NCBI RefSeq assembly: GCF_016863135.1
Contig: NZ_BOOH01000030.1
Location: 1 to 44,167, forward strand
Length of the DNA stretch: 44,167 nucleotides
Direction of reading: 5' to 3'
Source: Planobispora longispora
GTDB taxonomy: Bacteria > Actinomycetota > Actinomycetes > Streptosporangiales > Streptosporangiaceae
Part shown: positions 1-7,482 of the stretch, one piece after another
How the letters are laid out: the number at the start of each line of letters is the position of its first letter
Numbering within the stretch: position 1 is the first letter of the stretch
Translations under genes and position numbers: made by a program
Notes under the pieces: model-generated
Told to the model about the DNA's origin: nothing
What the model saw: the letters and a program-made list of their open reading frames with translations, nothing else
Databases searched by the model: none

Positions 1-93
1 CGCGGGTCCATGGCCGTGCTGCGCACGGCGGCTCGGGGGCTGGTGACCGGTGGCTCCCTGGCGGGTGTCTTGGCTCGTAAGCTGCCTACATGA
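1..93 (+). CDS. C-terminal end of an upstream gene (partial)
   Basis: The frame beginning at base 1 is open for 30 codons and ends in TGA at 91-93. That stop overlaps the ATG of the ferritin-like gene at 90-92 in an ATGA junction, the usual sign of translational coupling in actinomycetes. The visible tail is hydrophobic and basic and ends in ARKLPT; it gives no family. The identity of the gene cannot be read from 30 residues. The call rests on the overlap and on the absence of any other promoter-like spacing before the next gene. Confidence 0.45.
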   Translation, partial: RGSMAVLRTAARGLVTGGSLAGVLARKLPT

Positions 94-740
94 GTGATTC
101 CTCTTCCGGTGTCGTCGACCTCCTCGGTGTTCTCGCCTATGCCGAGCTGACCGCGTTCCTCAGGCTGGCGGAGGACGCCGCCCGTTACGCGCCGACGCTC
201 AACGACCGGGCCGCCCTCGGTGACCTCGCGGCGGCGGAGTACGCGCACTTCCGCCTTCTCCGCGACCGGCTCGCCGCACTCGGCGCGGATCCGGAGGAGG
301 CGATGGCGCCGTTCGTGAGGGCGCTGGACGACTGGCACGAGCAGACCGCGCCGGGGGACTGGCTGGAGGCCCTCGTCAAGGCGTACGTCGGCACCGGGAT
401 CGCGCTCGACTTCTACCGCGAGGCGGCGGCCTACGTGGACGAGGAGACGCGGCGGCTGGTCGAGGAGGTGCTCGCCGACGAGGGGCGCTCCCAGTTCGCG
501 GTGGAGCGGGTCGGCGCGGCCCTCAAGGAGGACCCGAAGCTGAGCGGCCGGCTGGCGCTGTGGGCCCGGCGGATGGTCGGCGAGGCGCTGAGCCAGGGGC
601 AGCATGTGGCCGCCGCCCGGCCGGAGCTGGCGGGGCTGCTGGTGAGCGCCGGAGGAGAGGACATCACCCGGATGTTCACCCGCCTGACCGAGGCGCACGG
701 CAAGCGGATGGAGGCCCTGGGCCTGACCCCGGGCCCCTGA
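90..740 (+). CDS. Ferritin-like fold protein (MiaE-like, actinobacterial)
   Basis: This 216-residue, almost entirely helical protein fits the actinobacterial ferritin-like family often labelled tRNA-hydroxylase MiaE-like. Candidate metal ligands are Glu19 (AYAELTAF), Glu50 and His53 (AAEYAHF, an ExxH pair) and the acidic DE at 130-131 (LADEGRSQF), matching a four-helix di-iron layout. No signal peptide or membrane segment is visible. The start overlaps the upstream stop (ATGA). In many actinobacteria this gene sits beside DUF3107 and TetR genes, as here. The substrate is unknown; tRNA hydroxylation is only a family label and is not shown by the sequence. Confidence 0.8.
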   Translation: MSDSSSGVVDLLGVLAYAELTAFLRLAEDAARYAPTLNDRAALGDLAAAEYAHFRLLRDRLAALGADPEEAMAPFVRALDDWHEQTAPGDWLEALVKAYVGTGIALDFYREAAAYVDEETRRLVEEVLADEGRSQFAVERVGAALKEDPKLSGRLALWARRMVGEALSQGQHVAAARPELAGLLVSAGGEDITRMFTRLTEAHGKRMEALGLTPGP

Positions 741-753
741 TCGCGGGCGTCTT

Positions 754-900
754 CCTGAAACCGGTCTGCTGATCGAGCGGCGTGGAGAGGCAAAAGAGTT
801 GTACCGTGCGAGGCATGAGGGCCTCGCGCCGCTACGGCAGTTCCTTGACGAGATGTGGGCCGAATCGCTGGGCTACGCGCGCGGTGTTGCGGAGGGGCAG
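754..900 (+). pseudogene. Remnant of an ArsR-type regulator (C-terminal part)
   Basis: Read in the frame of 754, the DNA encodes GLLIERRGEAKELYRARHEG followed by LAPLRQFLDEMW. This closely resembles the wing and C-terminal helix of ArsR-family repressors of the type found with SRPBCC proteins. There is no upstream helix-turn-helix region, no start codon with a ribosome site, and the frame begins inside the end of the ferritin-like gene. Beyond about 900 the translation becomes low-complexity Pro/Arg/Gly with no family character. It is best read as a decayed fragment. The rest of the 332-base gap (741-1072) holds only the hairpin at 1019-1045. Confidence 0.5.
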
Positions 901-1018
901 CAGGGACTGCCCGGCCACCGATCACGGACGGGACGACGTCCGCCGGGTCCGCCGCCCGCGTGGATGCGGGTTCGGCGGGCGCGAGGAGTGTCCGGGCGGC
1001 TGAGCCCGGCCGCGACGC

Positions 1019-1045
1019 CGGTCCGGGACCACCGGTCCCGGACCG
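1019..1045 (-). terminator. Hairpin downstream of the DUF3107 gene
   Basis: A perfect 12-bp stem (1019-1030 with 1034-1045) encloses a 3-base loop. It lies 28 bases past the DUF3107 stop on the minus strand. No U-tract follows, so it would be a GC-only actinomycete-style terminator. Confidence 0.5.
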
Positions 1046-1072
1046 CGGCCGGAAGGACGCTGGACGGGCCGG

Positions 1073-1303
1073 CTAGAGCGTGCCGCCGAAGCCGACCGGG
1101 CGGGCCTCCTCCTCGCCGATCTCGATGAAGCCGAGGGAGGCCATCGGGACGAGGACTCTGCGGCCCTTGACGTCGGTGAGGGCGAAGATGCCCCGATCGG
1201 CGGAGAGTGCCTTGCCGAGTTCCTGCTCCACCTGCTCGGCCGTGAGGTCGGACTCCACCACGAGCTCGCGGTGCACGGAGCGCACCCCGATCTTGATTTC
1301 CAT
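1073..1303 (-). CDS. DUF3107 family protein (TB9.4-like)
   Basis: This 76-residue protein begins MEIKIGVRSVHREL and matches the short DUF3107 family, whose M. tuberculosis member is known as TB9.4. Family members are small soluble proteins with a beta-alpha-beta pattern: the N-terminal strand, a helix over residues 20-35 (TAEQVEQELGKAL), then strands around FALTDVKG and RRVLVPMASLGFIEIG. An AGGGG ribosome site lies about 7 bases before the ATG. The gene precedes the ferritin-like gene and follows a TetR gene, the standard actinobacterial neighbourhood. No biochemical function is established that can be read here. Confidence 0.85.
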   Translation of the reverse strand: MEIKIGVRSVHRELVVESDLTAEQVEQELGKALSADRGIFALTDVKGRRVLVPMASLGFIEIGEEEARPVGFGGTL

Positions 1304-1424
1304 ATTGTCCCCTTTTCGACGAGGGCTGCCCGTCCATCGTCACCCCATCGGGGATCCGGCGCGCCGGTTGATCGCGTCAAGCGAACAGATGTCCCGACGC
1401 GCAGCGTCGCCATGGACGCGGCTG

Positions 1425-2045
1425 TCAGCTCGTGCGGGGGAATCCGGAGATGCCGCGCCAGGCCAGGCGGGCCATGAGCTGGGTGGCGGCGTCCTTGGGG
1501 ATGGAGCCGGTGCTGCTGATCCAGTAGCGGGCGCTGACCTCGGCCATGCCGACCAGGCCGACGCCGAGCAGGCGGGCCTCGTCACTGGAGCAGCCGGTGT
1601 CCTCCTGGATGACCTGACTGATCATCTCGGCGCTCTCCCGGAGGTTGCGCTCGATGCGCTGGCGGACCTGGGCGACGTTGCGCAGGTCGGACTCGAAGAC
1701 GAGCCGGAACGCCTCGCCCTGGCCGGAGACGAAGTCGAAGAAGGCCCCGATGGCGGCCTGGACGCGCTGCTTGTTGTCGGTGGTGGAGGCGAGGGCGTCG
1801 CGGCAGCGGGCGATCATGTCGTCCACGTGCAGGTCGAGCAGGGCCAGGTAGAGCTCCTGCTTGCCGGGGAAGTGCTGGTAGAGCACCGGCTTGCTCACCC
1901 CGGCCCGCTCGGCGATCTCATCCATCGCGGCCGCGTGATAGCCGTTCTCCACGAACACTTCCTGCGCCGCGCTGAGCAGCTGGCGGCGGCGGGCCATCCG
2001 GGGTAGCCGGGTGCCCCGGGGCTTGGCGTCCGGGGTAGCGGTCAC
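1425..2045 (-). CDS. TetR/AcrR family transcriptional regulator
   Basis: This 206-residue repressor-type protein starts at a GTG preceded by AAGGAG. The N-terminal TetR helix-turn-helix occupies about residues 18-65: RRRQLLSAAQEVFVENGYHA, then the recognition segment AGVSKPVLYQHFPGKQELY. The rest is a helical ligand and dimer domain typical of actinobacterial TetR proteins. It lies in the same strand and order as DUF3107, in the arrangement of M. tuberculosis Rv3208-Rv3208A. Its ligand and operator are not evident, and no obvious palindrome was found just before its start. Confidence 0.88.
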   Translation of the reverse strand: MTATPDAKPRGTRLPRMARRRQLLSAAQEVFVENGYHAAAMDEIAERAGVSKPVLYQHFPGKQELYLALLDLHVDDMIARCRDALASTTDNKQRVQAAIGAFFDFVSGQGEAFRLVFESDLRNVAQVRQRIERNLRESAEMISQVIQEDTGCSSDEARLLGVGLVGMAEVSARYWISSTGSIPKDAATQLMARLAWRGISGFPRTS

Positions 2046-2123
2046 GGCGGTCTCCTTGCGGGATGCTCCTGAAGAGTGTCCGGCACTCTATGTCTCGGGT
2101 CATCCTACGCGCGGGTAACCAGG

Positions 2124-2357
2124 TCAGCGATAGTCGTCCTCGTCGAGCTCGACCACCCGGTTCTGGTCGGCGGCGTCCGCGGGGTCGGCGTCGAACGGGA
2201 TCTGGTCGGGCCAGGAGGGGCTCCCGGCGCGCACGCCGCGGTGCTGCTCGGCCGCGTCTGCCTCGGGGGTCTCCGGGTCGATCTCCCCGCTCAGCTCGTC
2301 GGTCAGGCTCTCGTCGAGTTCTTCGAGGGTGTCGCCGTTCACATCCATCTCCGACAT
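2124..2357 (-). CDS. Small acidic protein of unknown function
   Basis: This is a 77-residue, strongly acidic protein ending [10 protein letters not shown], with repeated Asp/Glu stretches and no signal peptide or membrane segment. The start is placed at the ATG (2357) because AAGGA lies 7 bases before it; longer versions from 2387 have no ribosome site. It is divergent from ku, and the 210-base gap between them probably holds both promoters. The composition suggests a disordered protein. No family is recognised. Codon use looks normal for this genome, which supports a real gene. Confidence 0.55.
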   Translation of the reverse strand: MSEMDVNGDTLEELDESLTDELSGEIDPETPEADAAEQHRGVRAGSPSWPDQIPFDADPADAADQNRVVELDEDDYR

Positions 2358-2569
2358 CGGCCTGTCCTTCCGTCCCATCGCGAACACTGGACGTCACCCA
2401 GCGTACGTTGTCGCCTCCCGCTCCTCCGAACAGGGCCGGGGCATCGGACGCCTGGTGGCGGGTATGTGCCCCGCCGGTGAGTGTTTGTCTCCAGCAGGCG
2501 ACATTTACGAACATGTGCGCGAAAATCAATAGGGAGACCTCAGTGGCAGGCCGAGACCAGGGAGGCGCC

Positions 2570-3391
2570 ATGCGGAGCATCTGGAACGGCGCGGTGTCGT
2601 TCGGGCTCGTCACGATCCCGATCAGGCTTTACACCGCGACGGAACAGCGCAACGTCGCCTTCCACCAGGTGCACCGGGATGACGGCGGCCGGGTGAGGTT
2701 CCGCAGGGTCTGCGAGGTCTGCGGGGAGGAGATCCCCTTCGCCCACATCGCCAAGGGCTACGAGCTGCCCACCGGGGAGATGGTGGTGCTCGGCCAGGAC
2801 GACTTCGAGGACCTGCCGCTGACGACCGCGCACCGCATCGAGGTGCTCCAGTTCAGCCCGGCCGACCAGATCGATCCGATCTTGTTCAACAAGTCCTACT
2901 ACATGGCGCCCGACCCCATGGGGATCAAGCCGTACGTGCTGCTCCGCGACGCGCTGGAGCGCTCGGGACGGGTGGCGATCGCCAAGGTGGCCCTCCGGCA
3001 GCGCGAGTCGCTCGCGACTCTCCGCGTCCGGGAGGGGGTGCTCGTGCTGGAGACCATGCTCTGGCCGGACGAGGTCCGCGAGGCCGGGTTCGAGTTCCTG
3101 GAGGAGAGCGTGGAGATCCGGGCGCAGGAGTCGAAGATGGCCGCCTCGCTCATCGAGAGCATGAGCGAGGACTTCGACCCGGCCGTGTACCGGGACGCCT
3201 ACCGGGAGGCGTTGCAGGAGGTCATCGAGGCGAAGGTGGCCGGCAACGAGGTCGTACGGCCGGCGGCCCCGGTCGCGGAGGGCGGCCCGTCGGCGGATCT
3301 GATGGCCGTGCTGCGGGCCAGCGTGGACGCCGCCAAGCGGGACCGGCGGACGTCCGAGCGCAAGCCGCGCAAGACCCGCAGGTCGGCCTGA
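2570..3391 (+). CDS. ku: Non-homologous end-joining protein Ku
   Basis: This 273-residue bacterial Ku would form a homodimeric ring on double-strand DNA ends and recruit LigD. The start MRSIWNGAVSFGLVTIPIRL is the family's signature N-terminus. The beta-barrel core continues through VCEVCGEEIPFAHIAKGYEL and LPLTTAHRIEVLQFSP to the bridge region around KSYYMAPDPMGIKPYVLLRD. The C-terminal tail is Lys/Arg rich (KRDRRTSERKPRKTRR), as in Ku proteins whose tail contacts DNA. An AGGGAGG ribosome site lies 6 bases before the chosen ATG; an upstream in-frame GTG (2543) is less likely. No ligD is in the window, so its partner must be encoded elsewhere. Confidence 0.95.
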   Translation: MRSIWNGAVSFGLVTIPIRLYTATEQRNVAFHQVHRDDGGRVRFRRVCEVCGEEIPFAHIAKGYELPTGEMVVLGQDDFEDLPLTTAHRIEVLQFSPADQIDPILFNKSYYMAPDPMGIKPYVLLRDALERSGRVAIAKVALRQRESLATLRVREGVLVLETMLWPDEVREAGFEFLEESVEIRAQESKMAASLIESMSEDFDPAVYRDAYREALQEVIEAKVAGNEVVRPAAPVAEGGPSADLMAVLRASVDAAKRDRRTSERKPRKTRRSA

Positions 3392-3427
3392 CCGGAGCGG
3401 GTGAGCCGGAGCGGGCTGACTGGAGCG
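3392..3427. repeat. Short tandem repeat after ku (CGGAGCGG type)
   Basis: Immediately after the ku stop, units beginning CCGGAGCGGGTGAG and CCGGAGCGGGCTGAC follow head to tail, then a partial TGGAGCG. The same core recurs at 32861-32902, 33301-33403 and, more loosely, 38923-39057. Confidence 0.6.
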
Positions 3428-3511
3428 TTCACACCGGAGACGGGTGGGCCGGGGCGCACGGGTCGGAGTTCCGGGCGGGGCCGCGTCCGGGGGGAGGGGG
3501 CCGGACATGCT

Positions 3512-3544
3512 TGTGCCGTGGGCCCTCGCGGGCGCCACGGCACA
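3512..3544. terminator. Bidirectional hairpin between ku and the SH3-like gene
   Basis: Arms TGTGCCGTGG (3512-3521) and CCACGGCACA (3535-3544) pair perfectly, with a nested GCCC/GGGC stem inside the loop. It lies between two convergent genes and could serve both. Confidence 0.6.
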
Positions 3545-3545
3545 T

Positions 3546-3569
3546 GATCACCTGATGGACAGGGTGATC
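3546..3569 (-). terminator. Second hairpin abutting the SH3-like gene stop
   Basis: GATCACC (3546-3552) pairs with GGTGATC (3563-3569), directly past the stop of the minus-strand gene ending at 3571. It stands in tandem with the larger hairpin at 3512-3544. Confidence 0.4.
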
Positions 3570-3570
3570 T

Positions 3571-3924
3571 TTAGGGCTCGAACTGGAACTTCCTGCCCTT
3601 GTTCAGGTAGTACTTGTGGGAGAAGCCCAGCCGGCCGGCGTTGCCGACCACCGACCGCCAGTTCTTCGTGGCGCGCCTGCACGCCCCGACGGTCGTCTGA
3701 CCGGGATAGAGAACGTCGATGACCTTGTACCTCCGGCCGTTGGCGTTGAGGGCCGGGCCCCTGCGCACGTTGAGGTAGCTGCCGGACGAGACGTTGCGCA
3801 CCTTGTAGAAGCAGGCGGTCTCGGCGCTGGCCGGAGCCGCGGCGGTGGCGCTGAGGGCGATCAGGCCACCGCCACCGGTGACGATCGCCGCCGCGATAGC
3901 GCTTGCGAGGCGCTGGAACTTCAT
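3571..3924 (-). CDS. Small secreted SH3-like protein, copy 1
   Basis: This 117-residue exported protein has a Sec signal peptide: MKFQRL, a hydrophobic core rich in Ala/Ile/Gly and a likely AxA cut near PASAET. The mature part resembles a bacterial SH3 fold (CFYKVRNVSSGSYLNVRRGP) and ends with WRSVVGNAGRLGFSHKYYLN. Two cysteines, one at the start of the fold and one after the fourth strand (VGACRR), are kept in all three copies and could form a disulfide. The ATG at 3924 is chosen over the GTG at 3933 because AAGGAAG would leave no spacing to the GTG. Copies 2 and 3 follow upstream on the same strand. Binding to the cell wall is inference. Confidence 0.75.
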   Translation of the reverse strand: MKFQRLASAIAAAIVTGGGGLIALSATAAAPASAETACFYKVRNVSSGSYLNVRRGPALNANGRRYKVIDVLYPGQTTVGACRRATKNWRSVVGNAGRLGFSHKYYLNKGRKFQFEP

Positions 3925-4128
3925 TTCAGTCACTTCCTTGCAGTCGATTCGGACTAGCTCATCGCCTAATCGGACATATAGCTACATAAACGCCATATGC
4001 GATTCTTTGTAGGCGGAAGTTGTCGGACGCGTCTTTCCCCAGGGCTCATGTGTTCGCTGATGGATGCGACATGCTGGGCCCACCGTGTGAGCGTCGTGTC
4101 ACCGGCCGTCCGAGGGCCGCTCGTGCTC

Positions 4129-4452
4129 TCAGGACAGTCGTGAGAGCTTCTTCAGGTAACGCTTGTGGGAGTAGCCGTTGACGCCCTTCCTGCCGACCAC
4201 GGCGCGGAAGTTCTTCGTCTGCAGAGCGCACTTGCCGAACGTGATCTGGCTGGGCAGGAGAGAGTCGACGACGGTGCCGTACGCCCGCGGGATGTCGCGC
4301 ACGGCGAGAACGCTGCCGGCGGGGACGTTGCGCACCCGGTAGGCGCAGGTCGCCGCCTCCGCTGCGGTCGCGGTGGCGGCGCTGAGGGCGATCGAGCCTC
4401 CGCCCGCGACGGCCGCTGCGACCATGACGCCCGCGAGTCGTTTAAAGATCAT
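4129..4452 (-). CDS. Small secreted SH3-like protein, copy 2
   Basis: This 107-residue paralogue of the protein at 3571-3924 has a signal peptide (MIFKRLAGVMVAAAVAGGGS, AxA-type cut near AAEA). Its mature SH3-like region begins CAYRVRNVPAGSVLAVRDIP and ends FRAVVGRKGVNGYSHKRYLK. Both conserved cysteines are present. A GAAGGAG ribosome site and the bases just before the ATG resemble those of copy 1, so the leader seems to have been duplicated with the gene. The flanking DNA (3950-4030, 4490-4590) is visibly AT-richer than the genes. Function is unknown; the basic mature domain fits a wall or polyanion binder. Confidence 0.72.
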   Translation of the reverse strand: MIFKRLAGVMVAAAVAGGGSIALSAATATAAEAATCAYRVRNVPAGSVLAVRDIPRAYGTVVDSLLPSQITFGKCALQTKNFRAVVGRKGVNGYSHKRYLKKLSRLS

Positions 4453-4590
4453 TAGTCACTCCTTCTCTCTCGATGTGGTGACTAGGGCCTTGATGTCCGG
4501 ATTCGTGATGCAAAAACGAGCACGCACCGTCATATATCAAATACATAGAGTTAACAGACGTGCCCTTTTCTGCATTTCGGACAAAAAGGA

Positions 4591-4624
4591 CATGCCGTGA
4601 AGTCCGGGCGGACTTCACGGCATG
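4591..4624 (-). terminator. Strong intrinsic terminator of SH3-like copy 3
   Basis: A perfect 15-bp stem (4591-4605 with 4610-4624) with loop GGGC is followed, in the minus-strand reading direction, by TCCTTTTTGT. Stem plus U-tract makes a classic Rho-independent terminator. It separates copy 3 from copy 2, so these two are not simply one transcript. Confidence 0.88.
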
Positions 4625-4653
4625 AACGGGCCGAGATGGGGCAGCGCGCGGCG

Positions 4654-4998
4654 CTAAAGACCGAACTCCTCGGTCGTGCCGAGCTTCTTCAGGTTCTTCT
4701 GTCTGGTGTAGCCCTTGGTGAGGTCGCGAGTGCCCACGACTCTGTGCCAGTTCTTGTCCTGGCCGTACGCGCGGCAGCTGCCCAGGGTCCGGTCCCCCCT
4801 GCGGATCCGGTCGATCACCTTCCCCTTCTTGGCCGGCTTGGACTTCACCGGCGCCCGGTGCTTGACCAGGAACACGCAGCCCAGCCCGGAGTTCCCGGAT
4901 GCCTCGGCCGGACTCGCCAGGACGGCACCCGCCACGACCGTGCCGCCGGCGGCGACGGCCGCCGTGGCGAGCGCGGCGGCGAAGCGCTTGAGTCGCAT
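4654..4998 (-). CDS. Small secreted SH3-like protein, copy 3
   Basis: This 114-residue exported protein is the most divergent of the three. The signal peptide is MRLKRFAAALATAAVAAGGT with a cut near ASPAEAS. The mature part keeps both cysteines (GLGCVFLVKHRAP and TLGSCRAYGQDKNW) and the closing motif WHRVVGTRDLTKGYTRQKNL. The first half is very lysine rich (KSKPAKKGKVID). An AGGAG ribosome site precedes the ATG by 7 bases. It has its own intrinsic terminator at 4591-4624. It is related to copies 1 and 2 by architecture and cysteine spacing; the exact fold is inferred from copy 1. Confidence 0.7.
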   Translation of the reverse strand: MRLKRFAAALATAAVAAGGTVVAGAVLASPAEASGNSGLGCVFLVKHRAPVKSKPAKKGKVIDRIRRGDRTLGSCRAYGQDKNWHRVVGTRDLTKGYTRQKNLKKLGTTEEFGL

Positions 4999-5156
4999 GG
5001 TGGAGCTCCTTCTTGATGAAGCGTCTGTTCCGTCCTGGATGTCACCATTCGACGATCAATGGGGGGCGACGCTCGCCTATATGCCGAACGCTTAGGTTCT
5101 CCGGGATCGCTCTTGTGGAATAACGTCGGAACGGAGAGTGAACCTCAGGAGGACAT

Positions 5157-6068
5157 GTGGGGGACAACCCGATTCCGTGCTGGCCGGGAGAGTCGGTCGA
5201 GCTGGCAGGCCGTCGCGTCCACGTGCGCTCGACGCCGCGCGGCCCGGCGGAGACGGCGGTCTACATCCACGGGCTCGCGGGCTCGGCCACCAACTGGACC
5301 GACCTGATGGGCGAGCTGTCGGACGTGGCGACCGGGTACGCGGTCGACCTGCCCGGCGCGGGGCACTCGCCGGAGCCGCCCGACGGCGACTACTCCATCG
5401 ACGCCCACGCCCGGACCGTGGCGGCGCTCGTGGAGCAGGCCGCCGACCGGCCCGTCCACCTGTTCGGCAACTCCCTGGGCGGCGCGGTCGCGGTGCGGCT
5501 CGCCGCCACCCGGCCCGAGCTGGTCCGCTCGCTCACCCTGGTCTCCCCGGCCCTGCCCGACCTGACGCCGAGGTACGGCCCGGCGCGGGTGGCCCTGTCG
5601 GCGGTGCCCGGACTCGGAGAGTGGGCCTTCGACCGGCTGCGCCTGCTGCCCGCCGAGCGCAGGCTCAACGCCACGATGAGCCTGTGCTACGCCGACGTCG
5701 CCCGGGTCCACCCGGAGCGGCTGCGGGAGGCGGTGGAGGAACTGCGCCGCCGGGACGCCCTGCCGTACGCCGGGACGGCGCTGCTCAACTCGGCGCGCGG
5801 GCTCGTCGCCGAGTACTTCCGGCGCGGCGAGGACAGCCTCTGGCGGCAGGCGGCCCGGATCCAGGCGCCCACGCTGGTGATCCACGGCCGCCGCGACCGG
5901 CTCGTCAACCCCCGCATGGCGGCCCGGGCGGGACGCACGTTCCCGCGCGTGAGGCTGGTGCTGCTGCCCGACGCCGGGCACGTGGCGCAGATGGAGCTGC
6001 CCAAGCGGGTGGCCCGCGAGGCGAGGCGTCTGATATCTGAGACGGCGCCGGTCACGATTGGGGAATGA
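5157..6068 (+). CDS. Alpha/beta hydrolase
   Basis: This 303-residue cytoplasmic alpha/beta-fold hydrolase has a complete triad: Ser106 in the elbow FGNSLGGAV, Asp247 in HGRRDRLV and His275 in DAGHVAQME. The oxyanion motif HGLAG is near residue 39 and a helical cap lies around residues 135-215. An AGGAGG box 4 bases upstream fixes the GTG start; the overlapping ATG at 5155 is out of frame. Members of this group include esterases, haloperoxidase-like and ring-cleavage product hydrolases; the substrate cannot be assigned. The gene stands alone upstream of moeZ, separated from it by a promoter-like region. Confidence 0.88.
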   Translation: MGDNPIPCWPGESVELAGRRVHVRSTPRGPAETAVYIHGLAGSATNWTDLMGELSDVATGYAVDLPGAGHSPEPPDGDYSIDAHARTVAALVEQAADRPVHLFGNSLGGAVAVRLAATRPELVRSLTLVSPALPDLTPRYGPARVALSAVPGLGEWAFDRLRLLPAERRLNATMSLCYADVARVHPERLREAVEELRRRDALPYAGTALLNSARGLVAEYFRRGEDSLWRQAARIQAPTLVIHGRRDRLVNPRMAARAGRTFPRVRLVLLPDAGHVAQMELPKRVAREARRLISETAPVTIGE

Positions 6069-6117
6069 CGGCGGCCCCCGGCTAGGTTGTGAGTGGTGCG
6101 CTAGCCGCACCATTCAC
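6058..6117 (+). promoter_or_regulatory. Candidate moeZ promoter and 5' leader hairpin
   Basis: TTGGGG (6058-6063) and TAGGTT (6083-6088), 19 bases apart, resemble a weak -35 and a good -10. Directly after lies a 12-bp stem (6089-6100 with 6106-6117, one G-U pair). The hairpin could end the hydrolase transcript or lie in the moeZ leader; the two readings cannot be separated by eye. Confidence 0.4.
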
Positions 6118-6141
6118 GACCCCTGAAACGGGAGCAGAACT

Positions 6142-7323
6142 GTGTCGTTGCCACCGCTGGTAGAGCCGGCAGCCGAGCTGACCGTCGACGAGGTGCGCCG
6201 TTACTCGCGTCACCTGATCATTCCTGACGTCGGCATGGCCGGTCAGAAGCGCCTGAAGAACGCCAAGGTGCTCTGTGTGGGCGCCGGCGGTCTGGGCTCC
6301 CCCGCCCTGCTGTACCTCGCGGCCGCGGGCGTGGGCACCCTGGGTGTGATCGACTTCGACGTCGTCGACGAGTCCAACCTGCAGCGCCAGGTCATCCACG
6401 GCCAGTCCGACGTCGGCCGGCCCAAGGCCGAGAGCGCCGCGGCCTCGGTCCGGGAGATCAACCCGCTGATCGACGTGGTGGCCCACAACGAGATCCTGAC
6501 GACCGAGAACGTCATGGAGATCTTCGCCCGGTACGACCTGATCGTCGACGGCACCGACAACTTCGCCACCCGCTACATGGTGAACGACGCGGCGGTCCTG
6601 CTCGGCAAGCCGTACGTCTGGGGCTCGATCTACCGCTTCGACGGCCAGGCCAGCGTCTTCTGGGCCGAGCACGGCCCCTGCTACCGCTGCCTCTACCCGG
6701 AGCCCCCGCCCCCCGGCATGGTCCCCTCCTGCGCCGAGGGCGGCGTGCTCGGCGTGCTGTGCGCCTCGATCGGCTCGATCCAGGTCAACGAGGCCATCAA
6801 GCTGCTCACCGGCATCGGCGAGCCGCTGGTCGGCCGTCTGATGATCTATGACGCCCTGGAGATGAACTACCGCTCGGTCAAGGTCCGCAAGGACCCCGAG
6901 TGCGTGCTCTGCGGCAAGAACCCGACGGTCACCGAGCTGCTGGAGGACTACGAGGCGTTCTGCGGCGCCGTCTCCGCCGAGGCGGCCGAGGCCGTGTCCG
7001 GCTCCACGATCACCGCGACCGAGCTCAAGTCCTGGCAGGACGCGGGCGAGAACATCTACGTGGTCGACGTCCGCGAGCCGAACGAGTACGAGATCGTCTC
7101 CATCCCCGGCGCCGTGCTCATACCCAAGGGCGAGTTCCTCAACGGCTCGGCGCTGGAGAAGCTCCCGCAGGACAAGAAGATCGTGCTGCACTGCAAGTCC
7201 GGCGTCCGGTCCGCCGAGTGCCTGGCGATCGTCAAGAACGCCGGCTTCTCCGACGCGGTCCACGTGGGCGGCGGCGTGCTGAGCTGGATCAAGACGATCG
7301 ACCCCAGCCTGCCGACCTACTGA
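6142..7323 (+). CDS. moeZ: Adenylyltransferase/sulfurtransferase MoeZ
   Basis: This 393-residue two-domain enzyme activates the C-terminal glycine of sulfur-carrier proteins with ATP and then loads sulfur, serving molybdopterin, cysteine and other sulfur pathways. The E1-like domain (about 15-265) has the nucleotide loop VGAGGLGSP (46-54), the DFDVVDESNLQRQ segment and a zinc site of two CxxC pairs (Cys180/183, Cys254/257). The rhodanese domain (about 290-390) has the active loop CKSGVRS with Cys351. Length and order match actinobacterial MoeZ (Rv3206c in M. tuberculosis). The GTG start has GGGAG 7 bases upstream. The carrier-protein genes are not in this window. Confidence 0.95.
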   Translation: MSLPPLVEPAAELTVDEVRRYSRHLIIPDVGMAGQKRLKNAKVLCVGAGGLGSPALLYLAAAGVGTLGVIDFDVVDESNLQRQVIHGQSDVGRPKAESAAASVREINPLIDVVAHNEILTTENVMEIFARYDLIVDGTDNFATRYMVNDAAVLLGKPYVWGSIYRFDGQASVFWAEHGPCYRCLYPEPPPPGMVPSCAEGGVLGVLCASIGSIQVNEAIKLLTGIGEPLVGRLMIYDALEMNYRSVKVRKDPECVLCGKNPTVTELLEDYEAFCGAVSAEAAEAVSGSTITATELKSWQDAGENIYVVDVREPNEYEIVSIPGAVLIPKGEFLNGSALEKLPQDKKIVLHCKSGVRSAECLAIVKNAGFSDAVHVGGGVLSWIKTIDPSLPTY

Positions 7324-7357
7324 CCCGCCCGTCTTCCCGTACGGCCGGTCCGCACGC

Positions 7358-7390
7358 GCGCCCCGTGGAGCCCTCCGCTCCGCGGGGCGC
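7358..7390 (+). terminator. Intrinsic terminator of moeZ
   Basis: A 14-bp stem (7358-7371 with 7377-7390, one G-U pair) with a 5-base loop is followed by CGTTCGTTTTC. It lies 35 bases past the moeZ stop. Confidence 0.75.
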
Positions 7391-7400
7391 CGTTCGTTTT

Positions 7401-7439
7401 CGGGACGCCGCATCCCAGGGACCGGGACGCCGCATCCCA
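7401..7439 (+). promoter_or_regulatory. Tandem palindromic operator-like repeat
   Basis: The 17-base element CGGGACGCCGCATCCCA occurs twice (7401-7417 and 7423-7439), exactly 22 bases apart, about two helical turns. Each copy is itself a dyad (GGGA-N-GC / GC-N-TCCC). A degraded third copy (GGGTCGCATCC) lies at about 7460. All sit upstream of the -10 of the first protease pair, so they look like sites for a dimeric regulator. The regulator is unknown. Confidence 0.5.
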
Positions 7440-7482
7440 CGGGATTACGACAGAACGGTGGGTCGCATCCACCACACCGCAT

